DNA of 64,000 nucleotides, taken from assembly GCA_900472925.1 (NCBI GenBank), contig UCJU01000005.1:1-64000 (forward strand). The letters are read 5' to 3'. The translations under genes were made by a program, and so were the position numbers. Below, piece by piece: positions 26,709-36,952 of the stretch (position 1 is its first letter; the number at the start of each line of letters is the position of its first letter). The notes below the pieces were generated by a model, which was not told the DNA's origin, did not search any database, and saw nothing but the letters and a program-made list of their open reading frames with translations. Source of the stretch: Hyphomicrobiales bacterium (GTDB lineage Bacteria > Pseudomonadota > Alphaproteobacteria > Rhizobiales > Rhizobiaceae).

Positions 26709-29051
26709 TTACAATTTGAGCAGCGCCCGTTCCAGCGCCGCCACCGCGATGTCGACATGGGCAGGTTGGAACACGGCAGGTGGCCTCATCTTCAGAATAT
26801 TTCCAAGCACACCTTCCGAACCAATAAGAACGCCTTGCTCGCGCATCAGGTTTACCAGGCGCTTGGTTTCTGCGGTAGCCGGATCCAAAGTCTGCCGATC
26901 GCGAACAAATTCGAGACCAAGCGCCAAACCGACACCCCGCACATCACCAATCAGATCGAACTTGTTTTTCAACTCAAGCAACCGCGCCTTCATATAGGCA
27001 CCCGTCGTCTTGCAGTTCTCAACCAGTTTTTCGTCCCGGATGACATCCAGAACCGCGATGCCTGCGGCACATGACACATTGTTTCCCCCGAACGTGGAGA
27101 AGAATGGAGCCGTTTTTGTGAAGTGCTCAAGGATTTCCGGCCGGGTGATGATCACGCCGATCGGATGCCCATTCCCCGCAGGCTTACCAATCGTGACAAA
27201 GTCCGGCACGACACCGTGATGCTGATGGCCCCACATGGCTGTGCCCATACGTCCAAAGCCGGACTGGACCTCGTCGGCAATGAAAAGACCTCCTGCGGCT
27301 CTGACTTTGTCAACCACCGCAGAGAGATAGCCATTTGCCACATCCAGCATGCCATTGCTCATGAATGCGGAGTCCACCATAGCTGCGGCCACGCCATAGG
27401 CAGATTGGGCGAGGTCGGCAATCGGCGCATCGGCAAGATCCGCATAGCGCTGAGCAATATTGTTGTCTCCGCGCTTGAACGGTCCACGATAATCGTCCGG
27501 CGGCGTAACGACCCGCATATGCGGGAAATTCCAATTTGCCATATCATTTGACGGCGAAAAGGGATCCACAGCATCGGTAATGCCATGATAGGCAAAATCC
27601 ATAGCCAAGCCGCCTGAGCGCCCCGTCCACGCCTTCGCCATGCGCCAGGCTATGTCGTTCGCTTCGCTGCCAGAATTGACGTAAATGACGGCAGTCAGGC
27701 TTTTGTCCAGTGTGGCCGTCAACCGTTCGGCATAGGCGATCGACTGCTCAGACAGATAGCGCGTATTGGTGTTCAACTGGCGCATCTGTCGATCAATTGC
27801 CCCGATCACATAGGGGTGGCAATGGCCAACGTGCACTACGTTATTGTAGCAGTCGAGGTACGTTTTTCCGTCGCTGGCTGTAAGCCAAACTCCCTCACCT
27901 TTCACGAGATGAAGTGGCGTGTCGTAGAACATATAGAGCTTTTTGCCCATAACACTCTTGCGACGTTCGAGCATGCCTTCGACACTATCCGGAACTGAGG
28001 TCGAAATGGGCGGAAGGGCCGCACCGCGCCGCAGGACATTCACAAACGTCCCCCGCTCGGCTTCAAGTTCATCCAGCAAAGGGAATGCGCGCCGGCAGTC
28101 ATCCTGGTAGCTCGACTCCGGGGCTCCGCCTTCAGATCGAATAGCCTGGATCAACGGGTTCATCAGAATCCTGGTTTCCACCAAGGGCAGCAGGACATCC
28201 AATTCTTGTTCTTCAAGGGGCGTAATCGAATGATACCCCTTGGTAATTTCCAACACGATGCGCTGATTGTCCGCGCCGGGTATCAGATAGTCCGCAAGCG
28301 TGTTGGATAGATCCTGAATGAGTGAGCCGGCAATCATGTCGCCGAAATCAATAATACCAACGATACCGACACCATCAGTCAAAGTGTTGAACGGGTGAGC
28401 GTCTCCGTGGATGATCTGGCCGCGCAGTTTTTCGAGCTTCGGCAGCTGGTCTTTGCAAAATTCGGAAATGATCCGTGCAAAACGGGCTCGATGCTCTTCC
28501 GGCAGGACGCCGACATGCGGCAACAGATCTGCCAGGTGACGATGATCCCAAATCAGATATCGCGTTGCCGGGGCGGCATGAATGAATCCGCGCAAGGCAC
28601 GGCCCAACCGCGCCACCAGCTGGCCTACTTCGTAAAGCCGCTCGCTCGCCAGCGGCGCTGCTCCCAAAACGCTGCCTGGCAGATACGAAAGCACGATCAC
28701 GCAATGATCCAGCCCGGCATGATGAAGCGTTGTCAAAAGTGAGCCATCGTTGGTATGCCGTACGCGCGGAACCGGCAAGCTGGGGTCTGTCCGCGCGATA
28801 TGTTCCAGTGCCAGAACCTGGCCCTCGAATATCCCGTCGGCTTCGCGCGGACTGCAAAGCTTGAAGAGCCAAACCGTGCCTTGATCATCGCTCACGCGAA
28901 AGTTTTGGTCACGCTCGCCAAACAGTTCGCTCCAAGTCCCCGTTAAGCCATAGTTGGACTTGGCGAAAGCGATCAAGACGTCAAGCGGCACAGTGGGTGG
29001 CTGGAGGTTGTCAAACAGCGCGGATGACGTGTTAGATAGAGGGTCGTGCAT
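26709..29051 (-). CDS. Aminoglycoside-phosphotransferase-type kinase fused to class III aminotransferase
   Basis: About 780 residues with two enzymes in one chain. Residues 20-300 are an APH/hydroxylysine-kinase-like domain with the catalytic loop IIHGDAHPFNTL and metal motif GIIDFGDM. Residues 350-780 are a class III PLP enzyme: SGSEANDIAWRMAKAWTG, FIADEVQSGFGRMG and the PLP lysine in TIGKPAGNGHPIGV. The pair matches the logic of hydroxylysine (or ethanolamine) degradation, in which a GTP- or ATP-kinase phosphorylates the hydroxyl and an AGXT2L-type phospho-lyase eliminates phosphate and ammonia. Some related proteins carry an extra M23 peptidase module between the two; here none is seen. 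The start at 29051 has GTGAGG six bases upstream; the frame extends to 29093. Confidence 0.85.
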   Translation of the reverse strand: MHDPLSNTSSALFDNLQPPTVPLDVLIAFAKSNYGLTGTWSELFGERDQNFRVSDDQGTVWLFKLCSPREADGIFEGQVLALEHIARTDPSLPVPRVRHTNDGSLLTTLHHAGLDHCVIVLSYLPGSVLGAAPLASERLYEVGQLVARLGRALRGFIHAAPATRYLIWDHRHLADLLPHVGVLPEEHRARFARIISEFCKDQLPKLEKLRGQIIHGDAHPFNTLTDGVGIVGIIDFGDMIAGSLIQDLSNTLADYLIPGADNQRIVLEITKGYHSITPLEEQELDVLLPLVETRILMNPLIQAIRSEGGAPESSYQDDCRRAFPLLDELEAERGTFVNVLRRGAALPPISTSVPDSVEGMLERRKSVMGKKLYMFYDTPLHLVKGEGVWLTASDGKTYLDCYNNVVHVGHCHPYVIGAIDRQMRQLNTNTRYLSEQSIAYAERLTATLDKSLTAVIYVNSGSEANDIAWRMAKAWTGRSGGLAMDFAYHGITDAVDPFSPSNDMANWNFPHMRVVTPPDDYRGPFKRGDNNIAQRYADLADAPIADLAQSAYGVAAAMVDSAFMSNGMLDVANGYLSAVVDKVRAAGGLFIADEVQSGFGRMGTAMWGHQHHGVVPDFVTIGKPAGNGHPIGVIITRPEILEHFTKTAPFFSTFGGNNVSCAAGIAVLDVIRDEKLVENCKTTGAYMKARLLELKNKFDLIGDVRGVGLALGLEFVRDRQTLDPATAETKRLVNLMREQGVLIGSEGVLGNILKMRPPAVFQPAHVDIAVAALERALLKL

Positions 29052-29093
29052 TAGATGCCTCACTTCTTGGTTTTCGTGCTGTGCGACATTCAT

Positions 29094-29442
29094 GTCTACA
29101 GTTCGCCGGCGAACTCACACCGGTTGCGGTACTCAGTATCGCGCGAAAAATAGGTTTCCGTGACCGCGATCTGCCAGGCATCACCCCCAGGTCGGCCGCC
29201 GATAGCATCGACAACGTATCTCATGCCTCGATATTCCCCTGATGGCCCGGCTTTCCGGTTCCTTGTTGTTGGCAGTAGGATATAACAAATTCTGACGGCG
29301 TCTTGACAAAAAAACGCATAAATTTGTGGCCCTACCTGTAGTATGGCTCCTGAGGCGGTTATGATTGAGTGGAGGGGCTCCTCCCTCGGTATCTGAGATG
29401 CCATAGCACGGTTGTTGGAAGCCGCAGAAAGGAGATTCGGCC
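29094..29442. other. Upstream region of the kinase-aminotransferase gene
   Basis: About 350 bases with no gene I can support. The stretch right before 29443 (GAAAGGAGATTCGGCC) reads like the leader of an IS110-type transposase. Confidence 0.4.
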
Positions 29443-29646
29443 ATGAAGGAAATTACAAAAGTCGAAACTGATATTGCCAAGAGTGTTTTTTCAGGTGCGT
29501 GGATCAACGCTGTCGGGGATATCGTTGTCTGCAGGAAGCTTCGGCGCAGCGAGCTTATTGGGAGGCCAGAGATATCCGCAATGCTCTACGCTCAAACGGC
29601 GTCTGCATTCGTCGAAGCCCACAGCCATCCAAAAGAAATGAGTTGA
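29443..29646 (+). pseudogene. IS110-family transposase N-terminal remnant
   Basis: The 67-residue frame begins MKEITKVETDIAKSVF and continues with GDIVVCRKLRRSEL, which is the start of IS110-type (DEDD) transposases (usual form KVGIDIAKSVFQVHAVD, RRKLRRSEV). The first catalytic Asp is present (TDIAK), but the conserved Gly before it is Glu, the similarity fades after residue 40 and a stop ends the frame. No inverted repeats or further transposase sequence follow. Confidence 0.6.
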
Positions 29647-29847
29647 GCGAAGATTCCAGGTGGGCGCCTTGATAGGAATCGAACTGGCGACAGGTTGGTA
29701 AAAGGGCTTAAGTGTCTGAAAAGATTTATACCGTGGGATAACGCCTATCTACTGAACTGAGGCGTGCATATCTATATAGAACTTCAGCCAATACGCTCGA
29801 CAACCGCTGTCTGCCGCATCTACGCTAATGCAACAGACAGCGAAAGA

Positions 29848-32379
29848 TCACGCCGCCCTCTCAGTGCTCCTGTTCAACGTGGGGCGATTTGTTCGGAAAC
29901 GGCTAATTTTTTCCGACAAAACAGCTACCCTGTGGCGTAAGCCGTGTATCTCGGCGTTATTCTCCTCAACCATTGCCGCATTCTGCTGGGTTATGAGCTC
30001 GACATCGTGGACAGAGCTGCCGACCTCATTGATGCTCGTGGACTGCTCCGTGGTGGCCGCGGAAATCTCATTCACCAGATCTTGGACGCCGCTGACACGG
30101 GTTATGATTTCTCCGAGGGCCATTCCGGTCTCCTCGACCAGCCTCACTCCATCTCGTACCTGAGTGGAACTGCTGCTGATAAGCACCTTGATCTCGTTTG
30201 CAGCGCTGGCACATCGCTGGGCCAGTTCACGAACCTCCTGGGCCACCACGGCAAATCCCCTTCCGGCGTCGCCCGCGCGTGCCGCCTCCACACCCGCGTT
30301 GAGAGCGAGAAGGTTTGTCTGGAACGAAATTTCATCAATAACGCCAATTATGGCAGCGATTTTTTCTGACGAGCGATTTATCGCCCCGATCGCGGCAACA
30401 GCCTTTGCGACAACTTCACCAGATCGACGTGCATGTTCGGCCGCTTCATCCACGGAATTTGCCGTAAGCCTCGCGCGCTGTGCTGTTGCTTTCACAAGAG
30501 CGCTCAATTTCCGAAGAGACATAGAGCTCTCTTCGATGGCAGCCGCTTGCTGCTCTGTCCTTTTTGCGAGTGCATCAGCAGATGCCGCGAGATTCCCTGT
30601 TCCTGCGTCGATTTCATCAGTCGCTTCACGCACATCAGAAATTGTTGACCTAAGGGCTTCAACGGCGTCGTTGTAGGTTGTGGCCATTTCGATGAAGTCG
30701 GATGCCAAGTTGGAGTCCATTCTCTTCTCGAGATCGCCTTTCGAAAGAAATTGCAAGACAACTGACAGTGCTGAAATGGCTTGTTTCAGCTGGCGTTCGT
30801 TACGGTCCATCTCGGAAGAACGTCGCGAAGCCTCCTCACCTGCAAGGCGGCGAGCCGCTGCTGCCTCTTCCTCAAGGCGGACGTTTTCCCTTGCGGCGTC
30901 GCGGAAGACAATCGTTGCTCGGACCATGTCCCCCACCTCGTCTCGGCGCTCGCTGCCGTCGATATCGACACTCAGGTCGCCGTCGGCCAAGCGTGACATA
31001 GTCGAAGTCACACCCTTCAAAGGCGCACGAAGTGCTTCGATCAGGAAAATTGCTCCGACACAGGCAAGCAGGGTCCCTCCTATCATCACTGCCATAGACA
31101 TAAAGCCCGATTGCTCGCTGTCGGATCTACCGTTCTCCTGGGCGCTGCTCACAAAATCGCGCAACTCGTTCATGGAGACAGCGAGAGCCTCTTTGGATTC
31201 AGCTGTGACGTCACTCCATCGTTTGGCAATGGTCGACATTTTAGAGGACCGCGTCACAATATCATCTGCAAAGGCGGGGATCACGGAAACTGCGTTGCCA
31301 ATCGCATCCCCAGAACCACTGCCATTCGACAACACACCCGCTTGGCGCTTCAAGCCCTCCAGATCCGAAAGAACAGCTTGCTGCGACTCTGCGCTACGGA
31401 TGATCATCATCCGTGCGACATTGATCTTCAGACGATCACACACCACACCGATATCGTCTACAGCAGCGAGGCGGTCCCTTAGGCCGTCTATGGCCTTATC
31501 CAAAGTCACAAAACGCTCTGCGGCGGCCGAATTACTCATATCTGACTGCCGGGCCATCTTGCTTTCAATCTGGACGAAGCCCGATAGTATGGGTGCGAGG
31601 GCCTTTATCTTCAGGTCATCGGATGAATCAGACTCCAAAACCATTTTCAGGGCCGCGGAAGATTGAGCGATTTCCTCCAGTAGGCTTGTCGCAGCGCTCG
31701 ACGCGATTTCACGTGACGCGACGATCTGTTTTTCGAGGTTTTCGTGGGCGGTTTTTGCGATTTCGAGCTGCTCTTCGGGCGTGAACGCCATTTGAAAGTC
31801 GGATCGCATGGTCCCGAGAAGGCTGGAAAGCGTCTTATACACCGAGGCATCGTACAGAAGCTCTTTTGCAAAACTCTCTTTGCTTCGAAACTCTTCGCGA
31901 ACTTTTCCTGTTTCGGAAAGGGCAACCGCGACAGCGTTGCTGATTTCGCTTACATCCCGGTGGAGGAGCGCGTCATTCTCGCGCTCTTGGGTGAAAATTC
32001 CCCAAAGCACTGCTTCTTTCTCGGTTAGTTTTTCCGCAACATCTGTGACGTTGGCTAATTTTGCGCGCACACTTTCTTGCGCAAAGTCGTCGTCCAAGCG
32101 GGAGACACCATCAGCTTGCGCCGCAACTGCCGCCAAGAAGACACTTCTCGATTGCTCGCTTGGCTTGGTTATAAAATCTTGAAGGGAGGACTGCAGATCC
32201 TCGAAATCCTTGATGTTCCCGATCATTGCTCTCGTCGTCGTCATGTGCCCGTTCAAAGTTTTCGCCGTCGTATAGCCCAAGGCTCCAACTCCGGCGATCA
32301 GAGCAACGAGTGGTACAAGGATGATTACGACCTTCGCGACAATGCGTCGGTTCTTTAAGAAGCGGTCCACGAATTTCAT
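29848..32379 (-). CDS. Methyl-accepting chemotaxis protein
   Basis: An 843-residue chemoreceptor. A first membrane helix ([20 protein letters not shown]) is at residues 17-37, a long helical periplasmic sensor spans about 40-420, and a second helix ([20 protein letters not shown]) is near 430. A HAMP domain follows ([20 protein letters not shown]), then the signalling coiled coil with the conserved tip [20 protein letters not shown] and [17 protein letters not shown]. It couples a periplasmic stimulus to CheA/CheW. There is no C-terminal CheR-tether pentapeptide; it ends RSTERAA. GGGAG lies six bases before the ATG. The ligand is unknown. Confidence 0.92.
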   Translation of the reverse strand: MKFVDRFLKNRRIVAKVVIILVPLVALIAGVGALGYTTAKTLNGHMTTTRAMIGNIKDFEDLQSSLQDFITKPSEQSRSVFLAAVAAQADGVSRLDDDFAQESVRAKLANVTDVAEKLTEKEAVLWGIFTQERENDALLHRDVSEISNAVAVALSETGKVREEFRSKESFAKELLYDASVYKTLSSLLGTMRSDFQMAFTPEEQLEIAKTAHENLEKQIVASREIASSAATSLLEEIAQSSAALKMVLESDSSDDLKIKALAPILSGFVQIESKMARQSDMSNSAAAERFVTLDKAIDGLRDRLAAVDDIGVVCDRLKINVARMMIIRSAESQQAVLSDLEGLKRQAGVLSNGSGSGDAIGNAVSVIPAFADDIVTRSSKMSTIAKRWSDVTAESKEALAVSMNELRDFVSSAQENGRSDSEQSGFMSMAVMIGGTLLACVGAIFLIEALRAPLKGVTSTMSRLADGDLSVDIDGSERRDEVGDMVRATIVFRDAARENVRLEEEAAAARRLAGEEASRRSSEMDRNERQLKQAISALSVVLQFLSKGDLEKRMDSNLASDFIEMATTYNDAVEALRSTISDVREATDEIDAGTGNLAASADALAKRTEQQAAAIEESSMSLRKLSALVKATAQRARLTANSVDEAAEHARRSGEVVAKAVAAIGAINRSSEKIAAIIGVIDEISFQTNLLALNAGVEAARAGDAGRGFAVVAQEVRELAQRCASAANEIKVLISSSSTQVRDGVRLVEETGMALGEIITRVSGVQDLVNEISAATTEQSTSINEVGSSVHDVELITQQNAAMVEENNAEIHGLRHRVAVLSEKISRFRTNRPTLNRSTERAA

Positions 32380-32557
32380 AGGTCACTCCCACCTAGTTAT
32401 TGTTTCAAGGCTGAAGTTCCCGCCTCAACCATTAATCGATGATCGTGCAACATCTGTTAATTTTATATTATTTGTTGTAATATTAGTTATAAATATTGAG
32501 TGCCGTTAGAAATCGACAGTCGATGAACCGCTTTCGCCGTTGATTGGCGTAAGGATG

Positions 32558-32589
32558 CGAAGGCGCATCGCCATTTGGATGCGCCTTCG
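32558..32589 (-). terminator. Terminator hairpin of tkt
   Basis: CGAAGGCGCATC (32558-32569) pairs with GATGCGCCTTCG (32578-32589) around an 8-base loop, starting 19 bases after the transketolase stop. Confidence 0.65.
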
Positions 32590-32607
32590 AGCTATTAATT
32601 CGGCGGT

Positions 32608-34578
32608 TTAGGACCTTGCCTCTACCGCCTCGACGATGCAATCAACGGTAATACCGAAATGCTTGAAGACATCCTTGGCGGGGCCGGAAGCGCCAAAGCC
32701 CTTCATGCCAACAAACGTCCCTTCCGGGCCGATGAACGCATCCCAACCATCACGCACGCCGGCCTCGACAGCGATCTTGAGGGGAGACTTCCCAAGGATG
32801 TCGGCGCGGTAGGCATCTGGCTGCTCGAAGAACAGGTCGGTCGAGGGGACGGAAACCACGCGAACGGACGTATCCTTTTCCTCGAGCGTCTTGGCTGCAG
32901 CGACCGCGAGTTCGACCTCGGAACCGGAAGCAAAGATCGTTACCTTGGCATCGGCCTTGCCGGAGATGACGTAGGCCCCCTTGGCTGATAGGTTCTCTTC
33001 CGAATATTCGGTGCGTACGGCAGTGAGATTCTGGCGAGTAAGCGCCAAGCCTGACGGACGATCCTTGGTCGAAACCGCGATATGCCAGCATTCTGCGGTT
33101 TCCGTCGCATCGGCCGGACGGAACATCATCAGGTTCGGGATGGCGCGCAGCGAGGCCATCTGCTCGACCGGCTGGTGGGTCGGACCGTCCTCGCCGACGC
33201 CGATCGAGTCATGCGTCAGAACGTGGATGACACGGATGCCCATCAGCGATGCAAGGCGGATCGGCGGGCGGCAATAGTCCGAGAAGATCATGAAGCCGCC
33301 GCCATAAGGGATCAGGCCGCCATGCAACGCGATGCCGTTCATCGCCGCCGCCATGCCGTGCTCGCGAATGCCCCAATGCATGTAACGACCTGCGAAGTCG
33401 AACGGCGTAATCGAGACCATCTGACTGGTCTTGGTATTGTTGGATGGCGTCAGGTCGGCAGAACCTCCCAGCGTTTCAGGGAGGAGGCCGTTTATAACTT
33501 CGAGTGCATCTTCCGATGCCTTGCGGGTGGCGATGGTCGGCTTGGTGTCGGCCAGCTTCTTCTTGTAGTCCAAAATCGCGGCATCGAAGCCAGCCGGCAG
33601 ATCGCCGGCAAAACGGCGTTCAAATTCAGCCTTCTTGTCGGACGTTTCGAGACGGCCTTCCCATGCCTTGACGACGTCGACAGAACGGGTGCCGGCGGCG
33701 CGCCAGCCGGACAGCACGTCGTTGGGGATGACGAAGGGTTCGTATTCCCAGCCCAGCGCCTTGCGAGTGGCGGCGATTTCCTCGGCGCCAAGCGGCGAGC
33801 CATGAACCTTGTGGCTGCCAGCCTTGTTCGGAGCGCCGAAACCGATGATGGTCTTGCAGGCGATGAAGGTAGGCTTGTCCGATTTGTGGGCCTGTTCGAT
33901 GGCATCGGCAATCGCTGCCTGGTCATGGCCGTCGATCTGGATCGTGTTCCAGTTCACGGCCTTGAAGCGGGCGATCTGGTCGGTCGAATCCGACAGCGAA
34001 ACGGCACCATCAATGGTTATCGAGTTGTTGTCCCAGAACAGAACCAGCTTGTTCAGCTTCAGATGACCGGCCAGCGCGATCGCCTCATGGCTGATGCCTT
34101 CCATCAGGCACCCGTCGCCGCAGATCACATAGGTAAAGTGATCCTGCAGGTCGGCGCCGAATTCGTCAGCAAGCTTTCGCTCTGCGATCGCCATGCCGAC
34201 GGCGTTGGCTATGCCCTGACCGAGCGGGCCGGTGGTGGTCTCGATACCCGTGGCATGACCGTATTCAGGATGGCCAGCGGTCTTGGAACCAAGTTGGCGG
34301 AAACGCTTCAGGTCATCGACCGTCATATCCGGGTAGCCGGTCAAATACAGGAGCGAATAGATCAGCATCGAACCGTGGCCAGCCGATAGAACGAAACGGT
34401 CGCGGTCAGGCCACTTCGGCTTCTTCGGGTCGAACTTCAAATATTTGGAGAACAGGACCGTTGCAACATCGGCCATGCCCATTGGCATGCCGGGATGGCC
34501 TGAGTTGGCTTTTTCGACGGCGTCGACGCTGAGGATACGGAGAGCGTTTGCCATCCGGTCGTGATGGAGAGTGTTGGC
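32608..34578 (-). CDS. tkt: Transketolase
   Basis: About 656 residues, normal length. The thiamine diphosphate region is visible ([39 protein letters not shown]), as are the substrate-binding ends ([20 protein letters not shown] split by normal turns) and the pyrimidine-domain motif [13 protein letters not shown] with catalytic Glu. It transfers two-carbon units between pentose and triose/hexose phosphates. An ATG at 34596 is also possible; 34578 ([10 protein letters not shown]) has GGTGG upstream. It lies directly downstream of psuG on the same strand, separated by a 9-bp hairpin, and could dispose of the ribose 5-phosphate released by PsuG. It may equally be the housekeeping copy. Confidence 0.93.
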   Translation of the reverse strand, partial: ANTLHHDRMANALRILSVDAVEKANSGHPGMPMGMADVATVLFSKYLKFDPKKPKWPDRDRFVLSAGHGSMLIYSLLYLTGYPDMTVDDLKRFRQLGSKTAGHPEYGHATGIETTTGPLGQGIANAVGMAIAERKLADEFGADLQDHFTYVICGDGCLMEGISHEAIALAGHLKLNKLVLFWDNNSITIDGAVSLSDSTDQIARFKAVNWNTIQIDGHDQAAIADAIEQAHKSDKPTFIACKTIIGFGAPNKAGSHKVHGSPLGAEEIAATRKALGWEYEPFVIPNDVLSGWRAAGTRSVDVVKAWEGRLETSDKKAEFERRFAGDLPAGFDAAILDYKKKLADTKPTIATRKASEDALEVINGLLPETLGGSADLTPSNNTKTSQMVSITPFDFAGRYMHWGIREHGMAAAMNGIALHGGLIPYGGGFMIFSDYCRPPIRLASLMGIRVIHVLTHDSIGVGEDGPTHQPVEQMASLRAIPNLMMFRPADATETAECWHIAVSTKDRPSGLALTRQNLTAVRTEYSEENLSAKGAYVISGKADAKVTIFASGSEVELAVAAAKTLEEKDTSVRVVSVPSTDLFFEQPDAYRADILGKSPLKIAVEAGVRDGWDAFIGPEGTFVGMKGFGASGPAKDVFKHFGITVDCIVEAVEARS

Positions 34579-34692
34579 CATTGCTTTTGCCACCATATTT
34601 CAAGGGCATGGAAAGGCTGGCGCAACAATTTCTCACTGCAGAGCAATGACAACCATTTGGAGGAATGGATCCTGCGCTTCCGCCTCAGTGAG

Positions 34693-34718
34693 AGTGAGCC
34701 GACCGTAACCGGCTCACT
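34693..34718 (-). terminator. Hairpin between psuG and tkt
   Basis: AGTGAGCCG and CGGCTCACT form a 9-bp stem with an 8-base loop eight bases after the psuG stop on the minus strand. It has no T tail, so read-through into tkt is possible. Confidence 0.5.
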
Positions 34719-34725
34719 GTGTCGA

Positions 34726-35649
34726 TTACTGCCTTGCGGAAACCGCCGCAGCAATCTCAGCGGCGACAGCCGCATTGTTCTTAACGAGCGCGATGTTTGC
34801 GACCAGGCTCTTGCCATCGGTGAGTTCGAACAGGCGCTGAAGCAAGAACGGCGTTACACCCTTGCGCGAAACACCTTCGGCCTCTGCCTGCGCGACTGCT
34901 TCGGCAATGCGCGTCTCGATTTGCTTTGCATCGAGCGCATCAGCCTCTGGGATCGGATTGGCCACTAGCACGCCACCAGGCATCCCGAGGTTGCGCTGGG
35001 TGAGGATCACATCTGCGACGGTTTCAGGGGTGTCGGCACGGTGATCGACCGGGAGGCCGCTTGAACGCGCGAAAAAGGCTGGGAATTCGTTCGTCTTATA
35101 GCCGATGACTGGGACGCCGTTGGTTTCAAGCGTCTCCAGCGTCTTGCCGATATCAAGGATCGACTTTGCGCCAGCACAAACCACCGCAACGGGTGAAGAT
35201 GCAAGCTCTTTCAGATCTGCGGAAATATCGAACGTCTCTTCTGCACCGCGGTGCACGCCACCGATGCCACCGGTTGCAAAGACCCGGATGCCTGCAAGTG
35301 CCGCGATCTGCATCGTTGTTGCAACGGTCGTCCCGGCTGTCTGTTTCGAGACGAGAAGAAACGCGAGGTCCTTTCTCGAAGCCTTTGCAGCGGAATGGCC
35401 TTCCTTCGCCAGCTTAACCAGATCGTCGTCTGTCAAACCGACCAACAATTTGCCGTCCATGACGGCAATCGTTGCTGGTGTCGCGCCGTTGGCGCGAATG
35501 ATCGCTTCAACTTCGCGTGCCATCTCCAGGTTCTGGGGATAAGGCATACCATGGGTGATGATGGTCGATTCGAGAGCCACGACTGGCTTGCCATCGCTTA
35601 GAGCTGATGCAACGGCTGAAGAGATTGTGAGAGGAAATTGTGTCGTCAC
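34726..35649 (-). CDS. psuG: Pseudouridine-5'-phosphate glycosidase
   Basis: A 307-residue PsuG/IndA-family enzyme that splits pseudouridine 5'-phosphate to uracil and ribose 5-phosphate, breaking the C-C glycosidic bond through a Schiff base with lysine. Diagnostic segments are [20 protein letters not shown], the [11 protein letters not shown] lysine region, [20 protein letters not shown] and [16 protein letters not shown]. The GTG at 35649 is chosen because GGAGG lies eight to nine bases upstream; the frame extends to 35688. A sigma-70-like promoter (TTGACG, 17 bases, TAGTAT) lies at 35679-35707 and overlaps the first of two operator repeats. Confidence 0.93.
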   Translation of the reverse strand: MTTQFPLTISSAVASALSDGKPVVALESTIITHGMPYPQNLEMAREVEAIIRANGATPATIAVMDGKLLVGLTDDDLVKLAKEGHSAAKASRKDLAFLLVSKQTAGTTVATTMQIAALAGIRVFATGGIGGVHRGAEETFDISADLKELASSPVAVVCAGAKSILDIGKTLETLETNGVPVIGYKTNEFPAFFARSSGLPVDHRADTPETVADVILTQRNLGMPGGVLVANPIPEADALDAKQIETRIAEAVAQAEAEGVSRKGVTPFLLQRLFELTDGKSLVANIALVKNNAAVAAEIAAAVSARQ

Positions 35650-35678
35650 TTGATGGGTCCTCCGTTGAGTGAAGGCGC

Positions 35679-35707
35679 ATACTATCAATACGCGCTCTTT
35701 CCGTCAA
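35679..35707 (-). promoter_or_regulatory. psuG promoter (sigma-70 type)
   Basis: On the minus strand TTGACG (35707-35702) and TAGTAT (35684-35679) are separated by exactly 17 bases. The expected start of transcription is near 35672, about 20 bases before the psuG GTG. The -35 box overlaps the CAACATTTGTTA operator. Confidence 0.55.
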
Positions 35708-35734
35708 CATTTGTTATATGGTCAACTTTTGTTA
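35705..35734. promoter_or_regulatory. Operator pair upstream of psuG
   Basis: CAACATTTGTTA (35705-35716) and CAACTTTTGTTA (35723-35734) are two copies of a CAAC-N4-GTTG-like palindrome starting exactly 18 bases apart. The same motif with the same spacing occurs upstream of rutA and between the second kinase and the BMP transporter genes. Confidence 0.6.
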
Positions 35735-35811
35735 GTTCTTAAATGCGAAATATCCCAAAGCGCGTGGTTTCCAGGGTGATACGCCCAGGAGTTACGCTGA
35801 GAAAACTAGAT

Positions 35812-36333
35812 CTAGATGTGATGGTAATTGCGGTTGAGATAAATGAGCGCGCGTCCGCTTTCACGAACCTTAACATCGAGGACACGGCAAAACAGAACGT
35901 CGTGGCTACCGCGCTCCACAATATCCTCGATCTCGCAATCAACAGACACCAGCGCATCCTCGAGAGCCAGGGCTCCGGATGCCGTTTGCGTCCACACCGC
36001 GCCGGCGAACCTTTCCTCTGGGGGTGTCTTCCCCCCGAACCGCCGCGATAGATCTTCATGTCCCGCTTCGAGCGTATTGACGCAGAGAACCCTGTTCTGC
36101 GTAACAGCCTGATGCACCGAGGCTGATTTGTTCAGGCAGATCAAGATCGTTGGCGGGCTATCGGTCACGCTGCAAACCGCGGTGGCAGCAAATCCCGTTC
36201 GGCCCCCCTCCCCGTCCGTTGTGATGATGTTGACGGCCGCACCGATACGCGACATCGCCTCGCGAAAAGCGGTTGCATCATTTTTTCGTCCGGGAATACC
36301 CCCGTCAGCATTTTCGACTGCATTCGAGCTCAT
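35812..36333 (-). CDS. rutF: RutF flavin reductase
   Basis: A 173-residue NAD(P)H:FMN reductase-like protein that supplies reduced flavin to the RutA monooxygenase. Family features are [40 protein letters not shown] (FMN contact) and [26 protein letters not shown] precedes the ATG at about 9 bases. It is the last rut gene; psuG follows after about 160 bases that hold its own promoter. Confidence 0.9.
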   Translation of the reverse strand: MSSNAVENADGGIPGRKNDATAFREAMSRIGAAVNIITTDGEGGRTGFAATAVCSVTDSPPTILICLNKSASVHQAVTQNRVLCVNTLEAGHEDLSRRFGGKTPPEERFAGAVWTQTASGALALEDALVSVDCEIEDIVERGSHDVLFCRVLDVKVRESGRALIYLNRNYHHI

Positions 36334-36364
36334 TGTTGTTCACCTCTGTTTTTATGAGACATTA

Positions 36365-36952
36365 CTATTCAAAACGGCATGCTTCGTAGAAAGCGAGGCG
36401 AGGCAATCGCTGATACAATTTTGAGGGATTGCCGTAGCCTAGGTTGATCAAAAAATTTGATTTCCACGTGGTTCCCGCAAAGAATGCGGCATCCACTTTC
36501 GCATTGTCGAAACCTGACATTGCGCCTGTATCCAGACCCAGCGCTCTGGCGGCCAGAATGAGGTAGACAGCTTGAAGGGTTGCATTTCGAAATGCCGTCT
36601 CTTCAGCGACAGCGGGACTGGACGTGAACCACGAACGTGCGTCCGCATGCGGAAAGAGACTAGGGAGTTTTTCGTAGAATTCGTGGTCGATCGAGGCTAT
36701 CACGGTCACCGGAGCACTCATGGTTTTCTCGACATTTCCATACGAGAGAGCCGGTTTCAAACGCTCTTTGCCTTCGGCACTTCGAACAAACACAAATCGG
36801 CCAGGCGAACAATTTGCCGACGTCGGCGCCATCTTCAGCAGGTCGTAGAGCTCGATGAGTGTCGTGTCGCTAACGTGCTTTTCGGCCCAGCCGTTATGAG
36901 TTCGCGCATTTCTGAAAAGCGCTGCGAGGGCCTTATCGCCGACAGCTGTCAT
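36365..36952 (-). CDS. rutE: RutE, malonic semialdehyde reductase (nitroreductase family)
   Basis: A 195-residue nitroreductase-fold protein: [35 protein letters not shown] (FMN phosphate site) and [16 protein letters not shown]. In the Rut pathway RutE reduces malonic semialdehyde to 3-hydroxypropionate. The start at 36952 overlaps the rutD stop as ATGA, so the longer frame to 37006 is discarded. Confidence 0.9.
   Translation of the reverse strand: MTAVGDKALAALFRNARTHNGWAEKHVSDTTLIELYDLLKMAPTSANCSPGRFVFVRSAEGKERLKPALSYGNVEKTMSAPVTVIASIDHEFYEKLPSLFPHADARSWFTSSPAVAEETAFRNATLQAVYLILAARALGLDTGAMSGFDNAKVDAAFFAGTTWKSNFLINLGYGNPSKLYQRLPRLAFYEACRFE

Noticed and set aside
29660-29700. tRNA-like string on the minus strand (GTTCGATTCC near a CCA-like end)
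   Set aside because: The T stem does not pair and no anticodon or D arm can be built, so it is not a tRNA gene; at most it is a relic of one.
33082-34389. 435-codon open frame opposite transketolase
   Set aside because: It is the antisense shadow of a well-supported tkt gene and encodes no recognisable domain.
35710-35726. RutR-type operator (TTGACCA-NN-TGGTCAA) before psuG
   Set aside because: Only the half TGGTCAA is present; the other arm matches in about three of seven positions. The CAAC-N4-GTTG repeats explain the region better.
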